Of a stretch of DNA of 64,000 nt, positions 16,834 to 25,600 are shown piece by piece. The stretch's first letter is position 1; the number at the start of each line of letters is the position of its first letter. Origin of the DNA: SSSZ01 sp016790965 (GTDB lineage Bacteria; Pseudomonadota; Gammaproteobacteria; Burkholderiales; Rhodocyclaceae); the NCBI GenBank assembly GCA_016790965.1, contig JAEUNZ010000012.1, positions 1 to 64,000 of the forward strand. The letters run 5' to 3'. A program made the translations under genes and the position numbers. The notes below the pieces were generated by a model, which saw only the letters and a program-made list of their open reading frames with translations, searched no databases and was not told the origin of the DNA.

Positions 16834-17715
16834 TCAGTCGCGGTTGACCGAGAGTACCGGCTGGGTTTCGCTCTCGGAGACCAGGACGGTGAGGAGATTG
16901 CTCACCAGGCGGACCCGATCCTCCGGATTGAGGGTGACGACCTGGGCTCGGGCCAGGTCGTCCAGGGCCTGGCGCACCATGCCGACGGCCCCTTCGACGA
17001 TACGCTGCCGGGCGGCGATGACGGCCTCGGCCTGCTGGCGGCGCAGCATGGCGCTGGCGATTTCCGGGGCGTAGGCCAGGTGGGCGATCTTGGCTTCGAG
17101 CACTTCCAGGCCGGCGATGTCCACATGCTCCTGTATCGTTTTTCCCAGAAGTTCGGCGACCGCCTCCAGGTCGCCGCGCAAGGAGTTAGCCCCCTGGGTG
17201 TCGCCATCGTAGTAGCGAGTGCTCGCTACCGCTCGAACTGCGGATTCGCTTTGGATGACGACGAAGGCGGCGTAGTTTTCCACTTGAAAGGCGGCTTTGG
17301 CGGTATCGGCCACCCGCCAGGCAATGACCGCTGCCACTTCGATGGGGTTGCCCGCCTTGTCGTTGACCTTGATGGTCGGGGTATTGAGGTTGTCCACCCG
17401 CAGCGAGATCTTTTGGCGATGGCAGAGGGGGTTGAGCCAGAAGAATCCGTCGCGGCGGAGGGTACCCGCGTACTTGCCGAAGAAGGTCAGTACTGCGGCA
17501 ATGTTGGGTTGCAGGACAATGAAACCCTTGGCGGCGATGAAGAGGAAGGGCAGGGCGATGAACAGCCGGAAGGGCAACTGGCCGGTGGCGAGCAGGTCGC
17601 CAACGAAGCGCCAGCCTAGCCAGGCGGCGGCGGCAAGCCAGACGATGACGACGACCCAGCCGGAAACATGGAACGCCGGTCGTTCGGCCAGTTCTGCGGG
17701 GCGTGGGGGAGCCAT
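16834..17715 (-). CDS. SPFH/band-7 domain membrane protein
   Basis: The 293-residue protein has two hydrophobic segments near the N-terminus (about 18-42 and 48-70, FIALPFLFIAAKGFIVLQPN) and then an SPFH domain (GTLRRDGFFWLNPLCHRQKI, VDNLNTPTIKVNDKAGNPIE, AFQVENYAAFVVIQSESAVR). The stomatin-like EAVIAARQRIVEGAVGMVRQ helix follows. Such proteins form cage-like oligomers on membranes and associate with proteases or organise lipid domains. No NfeD or FtsH partner is adjacent. A 101-base gap follows before the response regulator. Confidence 0.85.
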   Translation of the reverse strand: MAPPRPAELAERPAFHVSGWVVVIVWLAAAAWLGWRFVGDLLATGQLPFRLFIALPFLFIAAKGFIVLQPNIAAVLTFFGKYAGTLRRDGFFWLNPLCHRQKISLRVDNLNTPTIKVNDKAGNPIEVAAVIAWRVADTAKAAFQVENYAAFVVIQSESAVRAVASTRYYDGDTQGANSLRGDLEAVAELLGKTIQEHVDIAGLEVLEAKIAHLAYAPEIASAMLRRQQAEAVIAARQRIVEGAVGMVRQALDDLARAQVVTLNPEDRVRLVSNLLTVLVSESETQPVLSVNRD

Positions 17716-17838
17716 TGCGCGCGCCTTGGGAGAGGGGGGACGTCCATTCTACCCGAGGCCCGGCATGTCCTTGAAAGCAGGTACAATTCGCCCCCTTGCC
17801 GGCGCCGCCGGGCCTCCCCTCCAGAATCGAGAATCACC

Positions 17839-19461
17839 ATGCTGGTCGCAGCCAACATCACCATGCAGTTCGGGGCCAAGCCCCTCTTCGAGAACGTTAA
17901 CGTCAAATTCGGCGAAGGCTACCGCTACGGCCTCATCGGCGCCAACGGGGCCGGCAAGTCCACCTTCATGAAGATCCTGTGTGGCGCCCTGGAGCCCTCC
18001 GCCGGCAACGTTTCCAAGGATAAGCATGAGCGCATGGCCTATCTGCGCCAGGACCAGTTTGCCTATGAGGACGTGCGGGTGCTCGACGTGGTGATGATGG
18101 GCCACGAGGAAATGTGGGCCGCCATGCAGGAGCGGGACGCCATCTACGCCAACCCGGAGGCCAGCGAGGACGATTACATGAAGGCCGCCGATCTGGAGCA
18201 CCACTTCGCCGAATTCGGCGGCTATACGGCGGAAGCCCGGGCCGGCGAGCTGCTCCTCGGGGTGGGCATTCCCACGGCCCAGCACGACGGACCCATGAGC
18301 CAGGTGGCGCCGGGCTGGAAGCTGCGGGTGCTTCTCTGCCAGGCCCTTTTCGCCAATCCGGACATCCTGCTGCTGGACGAGCCCACCAACAACCTGGACA
18401 TCAACACCATCCGCTGGCTGGAAGACGTGCTCAACGCCCGGGAATCCACCATGGTGATCATTTCCCACGACCGCCACTTCCTCAACCAGGTGTGCACCCA
18501 CATGGCCGACCTGGACTACGGCAAGATCACGGTCTACCCGGGCAACTACGACGACTTTATGGAGGCCGCCACCCAGGCCCGGGAGCGCCAGTCCGCCGCC
18601 AACGCCAAAGCCAAGGAACGCATCGCCGAATTGCAGACTTTCGTGCGGCGGTTCTCGGCCAACGCTTCCAAGGCCAAGCAGGCCACCAGCCGTTTGAAGC
18701 TCATCGACAAGCTGAAGCCCGAGGACGTGAAGCCTTCGTCCCGCCAGTACCCGTGGATCCGCTTCGAATACGACGACAAGGAAAAGCTGCACCGCCAGGC
18801 GGTGGAAGTGGAGAACCTCTCCTTCGCCTACCCGGGCAGCGAGCGCAAAATCTTCAACAACCTGACCTTCAGCATCAACGCCGGCGAGAAGATCGCCATC
18901 ATCGGCGAGAACGGCGTCGGCAAGACCACCCTGTTGAAGCTCCTGATGGGCGAAGTGCAGCCCCAGTTCGGGACGCTGAAGTGGGCCGAGAAGGCCAAGC
19001 CCGGCTACTACGCCCAGGACCACTCGGCCCTGTTCCAGTCCGACATCAGCCTCACTGACTGGATCGCCGCCGACGCCCGGGATTCGGCGGGAGAGGGGGG
19101 CGATGTGGAAACCCTCATCCGCGGCACCCTGGGGCGGCTCCTTTTCTCCGGCGACGAGGTGAAGAAGCCGGTGAAGGTCATCTCTGGCGGCGAGCAGGGC
19201 CGCATGCTCTTCGGCAAGCTCATGCTGCAGCGGGGCAACGTCCTCATCATGGACGAGCCCACCAACCACCTGGACATGGAATCCATCGAGGCCTTGAACA
19301 GTGGCCTGGAAAAATTCCCGGGCACCCTGGTCTTCGTATCCCACGACCGGGAGTTCGTGTCGTCCCTTTCCACCCGCGTCTTCGAAGTGAAGGGCGACGG
19401 GACCGTCGTCGATTACCTGGGCGGCTACGAAGACTACCTGGCCAGCCAGGGAGTCGCGTAG
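17839..19461 (+). CDS. ybiT: ABC-F family ATPase, YbiT type
   Basis: The 540-residue cytosolic protein has two ABC domains. Walker A motifs are GANGAGKST and GENGVGKTT; Walker B motifs are ILLLDEPTNNLDI and VLIMDEPTNHLDM. It lacks transmembrane segments, as ABC-F translation factors do. The first signature is the variant MSQVAPGWKLRVLL seen in YbiT, while the second is SGGEQGR. The inter-domain linker (about 240-325) is highly charged and would reach toward the ribosomal peptidyl-transferase centre. ABC-F proteins bind the E site and act on stalled ribosomes. The start at 17839 was chosen because it opens MLVAANITMQFG like its homologues. Confidence 0.9.
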   Translation: MLVAANITMQFGAKPLFENVNVKFGEGYRYGLIGANGAGKSTFMKILCGALEPSAGNVSKDKHERMAYLRQDQFAYEDVRVLDVVMMGHEEMWAAMQERDAIYANPEASEDDYMKAADLEHHFAEFGGYTAEARAGELLLGVGIPTAQHDGPMSQVAPGWKLRVLLCQALFANPDILLLDEPTNNLDINTIRWLEDVLNARESTMVIISHDRHFLNQVCTHMADLDYGKITVYPGNYDDFMEAATQARERQSAANAKAKERIAELQTFVRRFSANASKAKQATSRLKLIDKLKPEDVKPSSRQYPWIRFEYDDKEKLHRQAVEVENLSFAYPGSERKIFNNLTFSINAGEKIAIIGENGVGKTTLLKLLMGEVQPQFGTLKWAEKAKPGYYAQDHSALFQSDISLTDWIAADARDSAGEGGDVETLIRGTLGRLLFSGDEVKKPVKVISGGEQGRMLFGKLMLQRGNVLIMDEPTNHLDMESIEALNSGLEKFPGTLVFVSHDREFVSSLSTRVFEVKGDGTVVDYLGGYEDYLASQGVA

Positions 19462-19468
19462 GCCTGGC

Positions 19469-19936
19469 CTACTGCGGCGTTCCGCCCGCCGCCAGGACGC
19501 GGATGAGGCGCACGCAGTCCAGGTCCGACTGGTGGTAGGCGGATTTGACGTATTCCACGTAAGCCTCGTCCTCCGACCCCTGGGCGGCGAAGCTGGTGAC
19601 GTAGGCGAAGCGCAGGAAGAGGTAACTGGGCTGCGGCTCTTCCAGGGTGATGGTGAGGCTGCCGCCAGCGTGGGCCGGGCCGGGGAGAATGTCGAAGCGC
19701 ACCCAGGATTCTTCTTGCAGGGTAACCCGATCCTCGATGACTGCGGCGCCAAAATTCAGCCTGCGTTTGAGGCCGGCGGGCGAGCGTTCGACGATGGTGC
19801 AGGATTCCAGTCCCGGCAGGAAAGGGAGCGGGTTCTCCACCCGCGCCAATAGGCCGCTCCAGACCTGGAGTCGGTCCAGGGAGGCGATGAGGGGATTCCC
19901 CGGGTCGTTGATGGCGATGAGATGTTCGAATTTCAT
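19469..19936 (-). CDS. AtaL-like (DUF1857) SRPBCC-fold protein
   Basis: The 155-residue protein opens MKFEHLIAINDPGNPLIASL and contains LTRLQ-like DRLQVWSGLLARVENPLPFL, the DUF1857/AtaL signature. It probably folds as an SRPBCC hydrophobic-cavity domain. No function is established for bacterial members. It is convergent with ybiT (7 bases between the ends) and divergent from rsuA (22 bases between the starts), so its promoter must overlap that of rsuA. Confidence 0.75.
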   Translation of the reverse strand: MKFEHLIAINDPGNPLIASLDRLQVWSGLLARVENPLPFLPGLESCTIVERSPAGLKRRLNFGAAVIEDRVTLQEESWVRFDILPGPAHAGGSLTITLEEPQPSYLFLRFAYVTSFAAQGSEDEAYVEYVKSAYHQSDLDCVRLIRVLAAGGTPQ

Positions 19937-19958
19937 GGCCGGATGTTAACATCGCCCC

Positions 19959-20669
19959 ATGCAGCTTGAGCGACTCCTACAGCGCCAGGGTTTCGGAACC
20001 CGAAAGGAGTGCCGCGCCCTGGTCCGCCACGGCCGGGTGACGGTGGGGGGGCTGGCCTGCGACGATCCCTTTGCTGAAATCCCCCCAGGCCCCGATCTGA
20101 TCTTTAGCGTTGATGGCGTCGAGTGGCTCTGGCAGGAGAGGGCCGTGCTCATGCTGCACAAGCCCGCCGGCCATGAATGCTCGCGCAAGCCCAAGCACCA
20201 CCCCTCGGTGCTCGAACTTCTGCCACGCCCGCTGCGGGAACGGGGCGTTCAGCCGGTGGGACGCCTGGACGAAGACACCACGGGGCTGCTCATCCTCACC
20301 GACGACGGCACCCTCAACCACCGCCTCTCGTCGCCGCGCAAGAAGCTGCCCAAGGTGTACCGCGCCACTACGGCCGACCCTTTGGACGAAACGCAGATCG
20401 CTGCGCTGCTGGACGGCGTGGTTCTGGATGACGACCCGCAGCCAGTGGCGGCTGCCGGGGCGGTCAAGCTGGCGCCTCACACCCTGCGGCTGACCCTTAT
20501 CCAGGGCAAGTACCACCAGGTCAAGCGCATGGTGGCGGCGGTGGGCAACCGGGTCACGGCGCTGCATCGGGAGGCGATCGGTGGCCTCGCCCTGCCGGGT
20601 GACCTGGCCCCCGGCGCCTGGCGCTGGCTGAGTCCCAACGAGCTCCAACGGCTGGAAGACACTGCATGA
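19959..20669 (+). CDS. rsuA: 16S rRNA pseudouridine synthase (RsuA family)
   Basis: The 236-residue enzyme has an S4-like RNA-binding N-terminus (LERLLQRQGFGTRKECRALV, about 3-45) and the catalytic motif GRLDEDTTGLL with D104. KYHQVKRMVAAVGNRV near residue 185 is the usual RsuA/RluE C-terminal block. RsuA converts U516 of 16S rRNA to pseudouridine. The call within the RsuA/RluB/RluE group rests on length and the RKP..HPSVLELLP region. Its stop overlaps the oxyR start (ATGA). Confidence 0.85.
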   Translation: MQLERLLQRQGFGTRKECRALVRHGRVTVGGLACDDPFAEIPPGPDLIFSVDGVEWLWQERAVLMLHKPAGHECSRKPKHHPSVLELLPRPLRERGVQPVGRLDEDTTGLLILTDDGTLNHRLSSPRKKLPKVYRATTADPLDETQIAALLDGVVLDDDPQPVAAAGAVKLAPHTLRLTLIQGKYHQVKRMVAAVGNRVTALHREAIGGLALPGDLAPGAWRWLSPNELQRLEDTA

Positions 20670-21580
20670 CCCTCACCGAGATGCGTTACGTCGTCGCCCT
20701 GGCCAGGGAGCGCCACTTCGGCAAGGCGGCAGACTCCTGCCACGTCAGTCAGCCCACCCTTTCGGTGGCCATCAAGAAGGTCGAGGGCCAGCTGGGCGGT
20801 GCCCTCTTCGAGCGAAATGCTTCCGAGGTCCGCATCACCCCTCTGGGCGAGCGGGTGGTGGCTCAGGCCCGGCGGGTGCTGGAAGAAAGCGTCAAGCTGG
20901 AGGAAATCGCCAAGCAGGGCCGCGATCCTCTGAGTGGCCCTTTGCGCTTGGGCGTGATCTACACCATCGCCCCCTATTTGCTGCCGCCGCTGATCCCGGC
21001 TCTGCACCGCTGTGCTCCGGCTATGCCGCTTTTCCTCAAGGAGGACTTTACCGGCAATTTGATCCCAGCGTTGAAGTCGGGCGAGCTCGACGTGATTGTC
21101 ATTGCCTTGCCCATCGACGAGCCTGGTCTGGTCGCGCAAGCGGTCTACGACGAACCCTTTCGAGTGCTGGTTCCGGCGCGTCACGCCTGGGCCCGACGTC
21201 CGGACGTGGACGCGGGCGAACTCGACGGGCAAGACCTTCTGCTCCTTGGTCAGGGGAATTGTTTTCGGGACCAAGTTCTCGAGTCCTGCCCTCACTTGAA
21301 CGGCCCGGACGCCCTGGCGCATTCCCTTGAGGGTAGTTCCCTGGAAACCATTCGCCATATGGTCGCCAGCGGCGCCGGCGTCGCGGTCATGCCCAGCACC
21401 GCCGCCGATCCTCTGGATGGCAAGGAGGCCCTGGTCAAGGTCCTTCCTTTCTCCAGCCCATCGCCCTCGCGGCGCGTCGGACTCGTCTGGCGAGTCACTT
21501 TCCCCCGTCCCCAGGCCATCGACGCCGTGCGGGCCGCGGTGCTCGAGTGCAATCTGCCGGGTGCGACGGCAGTGAGGTAG
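20666..21580 (+). CDS. oxyR: LysR-type peroxide sensor OxyR
   Basis: The 304-residue LysR regulator has an N-terminal winged helix (MRYVVALARERHFGKAADSC, SQPTLSVAIKKVE) and an effector domain. The redox cysteines fall at residues 199 and 208 in GNCFRDQVLESC, the same numbers as the C199/C208 disulfide switch of E. coli OxyR, so a peroxide-sensing role is well supported. It is translated from an ATGA overlap with rsuA. A possible target, katG, lies 10 kb away and has an OxyR-like operator. Confidence 0.9.
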   Translation: MTLTEMRYVVALARERHFGKAADSCHVSQPTLSVAIKKVEGQLGGALFERNASEVRITPLGERVVAQARRVLEESVKLEEIAKQGRDPLSGPLRLGVIYTIAPYLLPPLIPALHRCAPAMPLFLKEDFTGNLIPALKSGELDVIVIALPIDEPGLVAQAVYDEPFRVLVPARHAWARRPDVDAGELDGQDLLLLGQGNCFRDQVLESCPHLNGPDALAHSLEGSSLETIRHMVASGAGVAVMPSTAADPLDGKEALVKVLPFSSPSPSRRVGLVWRVTFPRPQAIDAVRAAVLECNLPGATAVR

Positions 21581-21582
21581 GC

Positions 21583-21598
21583 TGTTTCACGTGGAACT
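21583..21598. other. parS-like ParB-binding palindrome
   Basis: TGTTTCACGTGGAACT matches the bacterial parS consensus TGTTNCACGTGNAACA at all but the last defined position. It begins 3 bases after the oxyR stop codon. Three similar sites occur elsewhere in the window. Confidence 0.7.
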
Positions 21599-21697
21599 GT
21601 GGCACCCGCCCCAAGGCTCCGTCACAGTTCTTGTTTGTGCGGGGGCGTCATTCCGCAAGGGATCGTTGCCCGGCGCTCGATGTACTTGGAGATTTCT

Positions 21698-21997
21698 ATG
21701 AGAAAAAGTTTGCTTATTGCGGTCGTCGCCCTTCTGCCCTCCTTGGCTGCGGCGGTGGATATCAACGTCAACGTCGGTTCGGTGCGAGTCGAGGGGCCGG
21801 GTGGGGTGTCGATCACCTTCGGCTCCCGCAATGATCGCGGGTACTACTGGGATGGTTACGAATGGCGCGATCCGGATTATTGGCGGCGCCACGACGGCCC
21901 GCGCGGGGAGCGTTACTACACGGGCCGTGGCAAGGGCGTGCCGCATCGTGATGGGGGTTTCTGCCCGCCGGGTCAGGCCAAGAAGGGTAATTGTTGA
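21698..21997 (+). CDS. Small secreted protein, DUF2502-like
   Basis: The 99-residue product has a signal peptide (MRKSLLIAVVALLPSLAAA) and a mature part rich in Gly, Arg, Tyr and Trp (GYYWDGYEWRDPDYWRRHDG), similar to the periplasmic YpeC/DUF2502 pattern. It ends FCPPGQAKKGNC with two cysteines. The start at 21698 follows a TTGGAG ribosome site and removes an unlikely upstream extension. The function is unknown; homologues in enterobacteria respond to stress. Confidence 0.65.
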   Translation: MRKSLLIAVVALLPSLAAAVDINVNVGSVRVEGPGGVSITFGSRNDRGYYWDGYEWRDPDYWRRHDGPRGERYYTGRGKGVPHRDGGFCPPGQAKKGNC

Positions 21998-22104
21998 AAA
22001 CCTCCGTGCCGCGGTGACGGGATAGCGGCGCCAGCGATTGATGCGATGCGGAACCCAGGCCGCCCTGGGGCTGCCTGTCGGGCAGCCGGGGCCGCACCGG
22101 GAAA

Positions 22105-22752
22105 TCAGGCAGGCGGGGCTCTGCGTACCACCGGCTTTTTCTCCCGCTTTGCCGTTACGGGCCGGCCCGTGCCTTGCGCCTGCTCCAGCCACATCAGGGC
22201 ATCGAGGTAACCCAGCCAGTGCGCCAGGGCTTCAGGGGAGATTTCGTGCAGGCGCTGCAGGGCGCGCATGGCCAGGAGATGCGGGTTGAAGGGGCCGGCG
22301 TTCTCCGGCACTTGGGCCAGGGCTTCGGTGATTTGCTGGTCGGCGCTCAAGCGCGACCAGGTTTTCCGATACTGAGTCACCGACTTCAACTCGGCGAAGG
22401 GCGCCGCGCCAGCCGGAGTTTCGAGCGTATGGCGGGCGGCGGTAGGTGTTGCCTGATCGCCCAGGGTTGCGAGCAAGTCCGCCAGAGGGTTGGGCGAGGC
22501 GTGGGCATCGTTGGCGGCAGGGATCCGGGCGCGGAGCCGGGCTTGCCTGCAGCGCGCGCCCAGGGCGGCGGCTGCGTGGGCCAGTTTCGCTTCGATCAGT
22601 CGGCGGGCTTCGCCGGAATGACCCTCGGCCCGCCGGGCCAGGGCTTCCAGAAAGCGAAAGCGTACTGGCTCCTGGCCCGCGGCACCGCTGGCGCGCAGGG
22701 CTTCGAGCAATTCGGCGGGGGCCGTCAGCCTGTCTTGCCCGGCGTCGGCCAT
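22105..22752 (-). CDS. DUF2894 protein, last gene of the MotAB-like cassette
   Basis: The 215-residue soluble protein starts MADAGQDRLTAPAELLEALR and contains RFRFLEALARRAEGHSGEAR, SVTQYRKTWSRLSADQQITE and NPHLLAMRALQRLHEISPEA, which fit DUF2894. The end is basic (TAKREKKPVVRRAPPA). Its ATG overlaps the stop of the OmpA-like gene (TGATG). It has no membrane segment or catalytic motif. Because it is conserved with the motor-like genes it may be the cytoplasmic or nucleic-acid-binding end of that complex, an inference from context and charge only. Confidence 0.75.
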   Translation of the reverse strand: MADAGQDRLTAPAELLEALRASGAAGQEPVRFRFLEALARRAEGHSGEARRLIEAKLAHAAAALGARCRQARLRARIPAANDAHASPNPLADLLATLGDQATPTAARHTLETPAGAAPFAELKSVTQYRKTWSRLSADQQITEALAQVPENAGPFNPHLLAMRALQRLHEISPEALAHWLGYLDALMWLEQAQGTGRPVTAKREKKPVVRRAPPA

Positions 22753-23387
22753 CAGGCCTCCGGCTTGGCCCGGGCCGTCTTCGGCACCGGCGCCATTTCC
22801 ACCCGCCGGTTCCTGGCCCGGCCGGCAGCATCGTCGTTGGAGGCCACCGGCTGCTGGGGGCCGAAAGCCGCGGCGAAGACGGCATCGGCGGGCAGGCCGG
22901 CCTCGATCAGCGCCCGCGCCACGGTCAGTGCCCGCTGGGCGGAAAGCTCCAGGTTGTCGGCGAACTGCCGGTTGCTGCCCAGCACTGGGCGGTCGTCGGT
23001 GAAGCCGCTCACCATCAGCATTTCGTCCCGGGCGCCCAGGTAGGCGGCGAGCGGCGCCGCCAGGCTCTTCAGGAGTTGCCGGCCCTCGGGCTGCAACTGG
23101 TCGGAATTGAGGGCGAAGAGCACGCTGCCGCTGATGCCGATGCGGCCATCGGCAAAGGTCACCCGGCCCGAGGCGAGGGGGATGGCCAGGGCTTTTTCGA
23201 GGGCCTGGCGGCGTTGTTCTTCCACCTGCCGCTTCTTCACTTCGGCTTCCAGGCTGCTCACCAGGTCCAGTTGCACGCCGAGCACCCCCACCAGGATGAT
23301 GACGAAGGCCCCCAGCAAGCCCGCCATGAGGTCGCCGAAGACCGCCCAGACGGGCGTTGTGTGCTCGAGGGTTTCGCTGTGGTCCAT
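22752..23387 (-). CDS. MotB/OmpA-like membrane protein with peptidoglycan-binding domain
   Basis: The 211-residue protein has one N-terminal transmembrane helix (about 13-38) holding Asp19 in VWAVFGDLMAGLLG, the position of the proton-carrying aspartate of MotB and ZorB. A short coiled coil follows (about 45-65). The OmpA-type domain (about 75-200) has LFALNSDQLQPEG, SGFTDDRPV, NLELSAQRALTVARAL and ARNRRVE, the peptidoglycan-contact motif. It starts 2 bases after the stop of the MotA-like channel. This is the standard pairing of a proton-driven stator. Confidence 0.85.
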   Translation of the reverse strand: MDHSETLEHTTPVWAVFGDLMAGLLGAFVIILVGVLGVQLDLVSSLEAEVKKRQVEEQRRQALEKALAIPLASGRVTFADGRIGISGSVLFALNSDQLQPEGRQLLKSLAAPLAAYLGARDEMLMVSGFTDDRPVLGSNRQFADNLELSAQRALTVARALIEAGLPADAVFAAAFGPQQPVASNDDAAGRARNRRVEMAPVPKTARAKPEA

Positions 23388-23389
23388 GG

Positions 23390-25600
23390 TCAGGCTGCGG
23401 CGGCCAGGGCGGGTTGCCGGCCAGAGAGCTCTTGCAGGTCATCCACCATGCGCTTCTGGGAGAGGATGCTGAGGTCGATGATCTCCCGCGCCTGGGCCAC
23501 GTAGTAGGCGAGCTGGTCGTCGCTGCGGGCGAGGGTCTTGCCCAGGGCGCTCTCAATGCGTTCCAGGGCGGTCATGAGCTGATTGTTGCTGTCGCTGAAG
23601 CGCTCCACGGCCAGGCCGAAAGCCTCGCCCAGGCTGGCCACCTCGGCGGCGCTGCCGGTGATTTGGGCGGCGACGCTGTCCAGTCGCGCCGATTCGGCCT
23701 CCAGCCGCTCCTCCAGCCGGCCGCCGGCCCGTTCCAGCAGGGTGGCGGCGGAAGCCACCAGGGCGTCGATGGCGCCGCGCTGCTCGGTGGAGGCGTGGTT
23801 GATGGCATCCAGCAGGGCGCCCAGGGTTTCCATGATGCGGCTGCGTTCTTCCAGTAGGGTGTTGTCCCGGGCGATGCTGGCGGAAAGCTCCTGGCGCAAC
23901 TGGCCGATGACCTCGGCGGCGGCCTTGGGCGCCTCCGCCGCCGTCTGCATCAGGCGCGACACTTCGGCTATGGTGCCGCTGGCCTGGGCCTTGCTGTCGG
24001 CGCTGATGGCGGTGGCCGTTTCCCGCAGGGTGTGGCAGATGCCCTGCTGCTGGGCGAGGGTCTGGGCGCCCGCCGCCTGCCACTCCTGGCGCAGGCCGGC
24101 GGCCATTGCTTCCAGGGCCGTGGCCAGGGCGGTCTGGCGTTCCCGGTCGCCGGCGGCCAGTTCAACCCGCAGGGCGGTGTGGGCCGCGCCCACGGTGGCG
24201 AGCAGGGCCTCGGCCCGCAGGGCAAAGGTTTCGGCAAAGCCGGCGAGGGCGGCTTGCCACTCGGCGGCCACCCGGTCGCTGGTGCCTTCGTGCTTGGCCA
24301 GGGCGGTGCGCCAGGTGTCGGCCACGCTTTCGGCGGTGGCGTTGAAGCGCTCGGCCAGGGTAGTGAAACGGGCCTCGGCGGTGGCCGCCAGGGTGTCGTG
24401 CAGCGCCGCGGTGTCCTTGGCCAGGGCGGCGGTGGTAGCGACCAGCTCGCTCTGGCGGGTGGCGTGGGCGGCTTCCACGCTGGCCAGCAGCGCGGCGGTG
24501 CGCTGCTCGAAGGTGGCGGCGTAGCTGGCCAAAGCGGCTTCCGTGCTCGCGGCCTGCCGTTCTCCGGTTAGCTGTTGGTGGCCCAGGGCAGCCTGCCAGC
24601 CTTCCGTTACAGAGGCGGCGGTGGCGGCGAAGCGCTGGGCCACGCCGTCGAGCTGGGTTTGCACCGTGGCCGCCACGCCGGCGTGCAGGGCGGCGGTTTC
24701 GCGGGCGATGCCGGCCATGGTGGCTTCCACCACGGGCTGGATGGTCTGGCCGGCGAGGCGGGCGCTTGCGCTGAGGCTGGCGTTGAGGGAGCGATCCACC
24801 GAAGCCGCCAGTTCGCCGTAGGCGCCCCTGGCTTCGGCGTAGAAGCCTTCCTGCCCGGCCAGCAGGCGCTCGCCGAGGGCGCGATGATGGGCTTCCATCT
24901 GCGCCATCATGGCCTGCAGCTGTTCCACCACAGCCGGCAGGGCCTGGGCCTGGCCTTGCAGGGCCTTGAAGGTTTCCTGTCGCTGGTGGGTGAGGGAAAA
25001 GCCGCGCAGGGTGGTGGCGATGCGGCTGTCCAGCAACTGCCCGGCCAGCAGCCGCTCCCGGCGGCAGAGAGAGGAGATGAGCCCCAGCATGGCCGAGGCC
25101 GCCACGCCGGCGACGGAGGTGCCGAAGGCCAGCCCCAGGCCCTTGACCGGGGCGGCCAGGGCGGCGCGGATGGTGTGCAGGTCGGTGGTGCTTTCCAGGG
25201 CCAGGACGGCGCCGTTCAAGGTGACCACCATGCCGAGGAAGGTGCCGAGCATGCCCAGCAGCACCAGAAGGCCCACCAGATAGGGCGTCACCGCCGGGCC
25301 GGGCAAGCCGACTCGCTCGCCCTCGACGCGCAGGCGCACGGCGTTCTGCAGGGAGGGGTGGATGCGGCCCAGCCAGGGGCAGAGTTCGGGGAGATCGGCG
25401 GGTAATTCGGCCAGGGCGCGGGTGAGCGATGCCGTAGCCTGGTCGAAACGGCGCAGTTCAGAGGCGCCGACCCCATAGACGGCGCCGATGAGCGCCGTCA
25501 TGGCCAGGGCCAGGGGGCTGGCGCCCACGTAACCGGCACCCACCCAGGCCACCGCGGCCAGGCCCGCAAAAAAGGCCGTCCAACAGAGTTTCTTGTTCAT
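23390..25600 (-). CDS. MotA/TolQ/ExbB-like channel protein with long helical tail (DUF802)
   Basis: The 736-residue protein has four predicted membrane segments (about 6-24, 27-47, 106-128, 152-176). The last two carry VLLGMLGTFLGMVVTLNGAV and KGLGLAFGTSVAGVAASAML, the MotA/ExbB channel pattern. About 500 residues of Ala/Gln/Glu-rich helix follow. Within them two units of about 85 residues recur (FAATAASVTEGWQAAL ... TFEQRTAALLASVEAAHA, then FNATAESVADTWRTAL ... TFALRAEALLATVGAAHT). The layout matches ZorA-type stators, which have a long intracellular tail. The start at 25600 (MNKKLCW) overlaps the DUF3348 stop (ATGA). Confidence 0.85.
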   Translation of the reverse strand: MNKKLCWTAFFAGLAAVAWVGAGYVGASPLALAMTALIGAVYGVGASELRRFDQATASLTRALAELPADLPELCPWLGRIHPSLQNAVRLRVEGERVGLPGPAVTPYLVGLLVLLGMLGTFLGMVVTLNGAVLALESTTDLHTIRAALAAPVKGLGLAFGTSVAGVAASAMLGLISSLCRRERLLAGQLLDSRIATTLRGFSLTHQRQETFKALQGQAQALPAVVEQLQAMMAQMEAHHRALGERLLAGQEGFYAEARGAYGELAASVDRSLNASLSASARLAGQTIQPVVEATMAGIARETAALHAGVAATVQTQLDGVAQRFAATAASVTEGWQAALGHQQLTGERQAASTEAALASYAATFEQRTAALLASVEAAHATRQSELVATTAALAKDTAALHDTLAATAEARFTTLAERFNATAESVADTWRTALAKHEGTSDRVAAEWQAALAGFAETFALRAEALLATVGAAHTALRVELAAGDRERQTALATALEAMAAGLRQEWQAAGAQTLAQQQGICHTLRETATAISADSKAQASGTIAEVSRLMQTAAEAPKAAAEVIGQLRQELSASIARDNTLLEERSRIMETLGALLDAINHASTEQRGAIDALVASAATLLERAGGRLEERLEAESARLDSVAAQITGSAAEVASLGEAFGLAVERFSDSNNQLMTALERIESALGKTLARSDDQLAYYVAQAREIIDLSILSQKRMVDDLQELSGRQPALAAAA

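Noticed and set aside
17749..19752. 667-codon minus-strand frame opposite ybiT
   Set aside because: It is antisense to a clear ABC-F gene, has no ribosome site and has repetitive low-complexity composition.
22105..23556. Single 483-codon minus-strand gene instead of separate OmpA-like and DUF2894 genes
   Set aside because: The first half is out of frame with the OmpA-like protein. Only the part from 22752 onward matches DUF2894, and the TGATG junction explains both genes.
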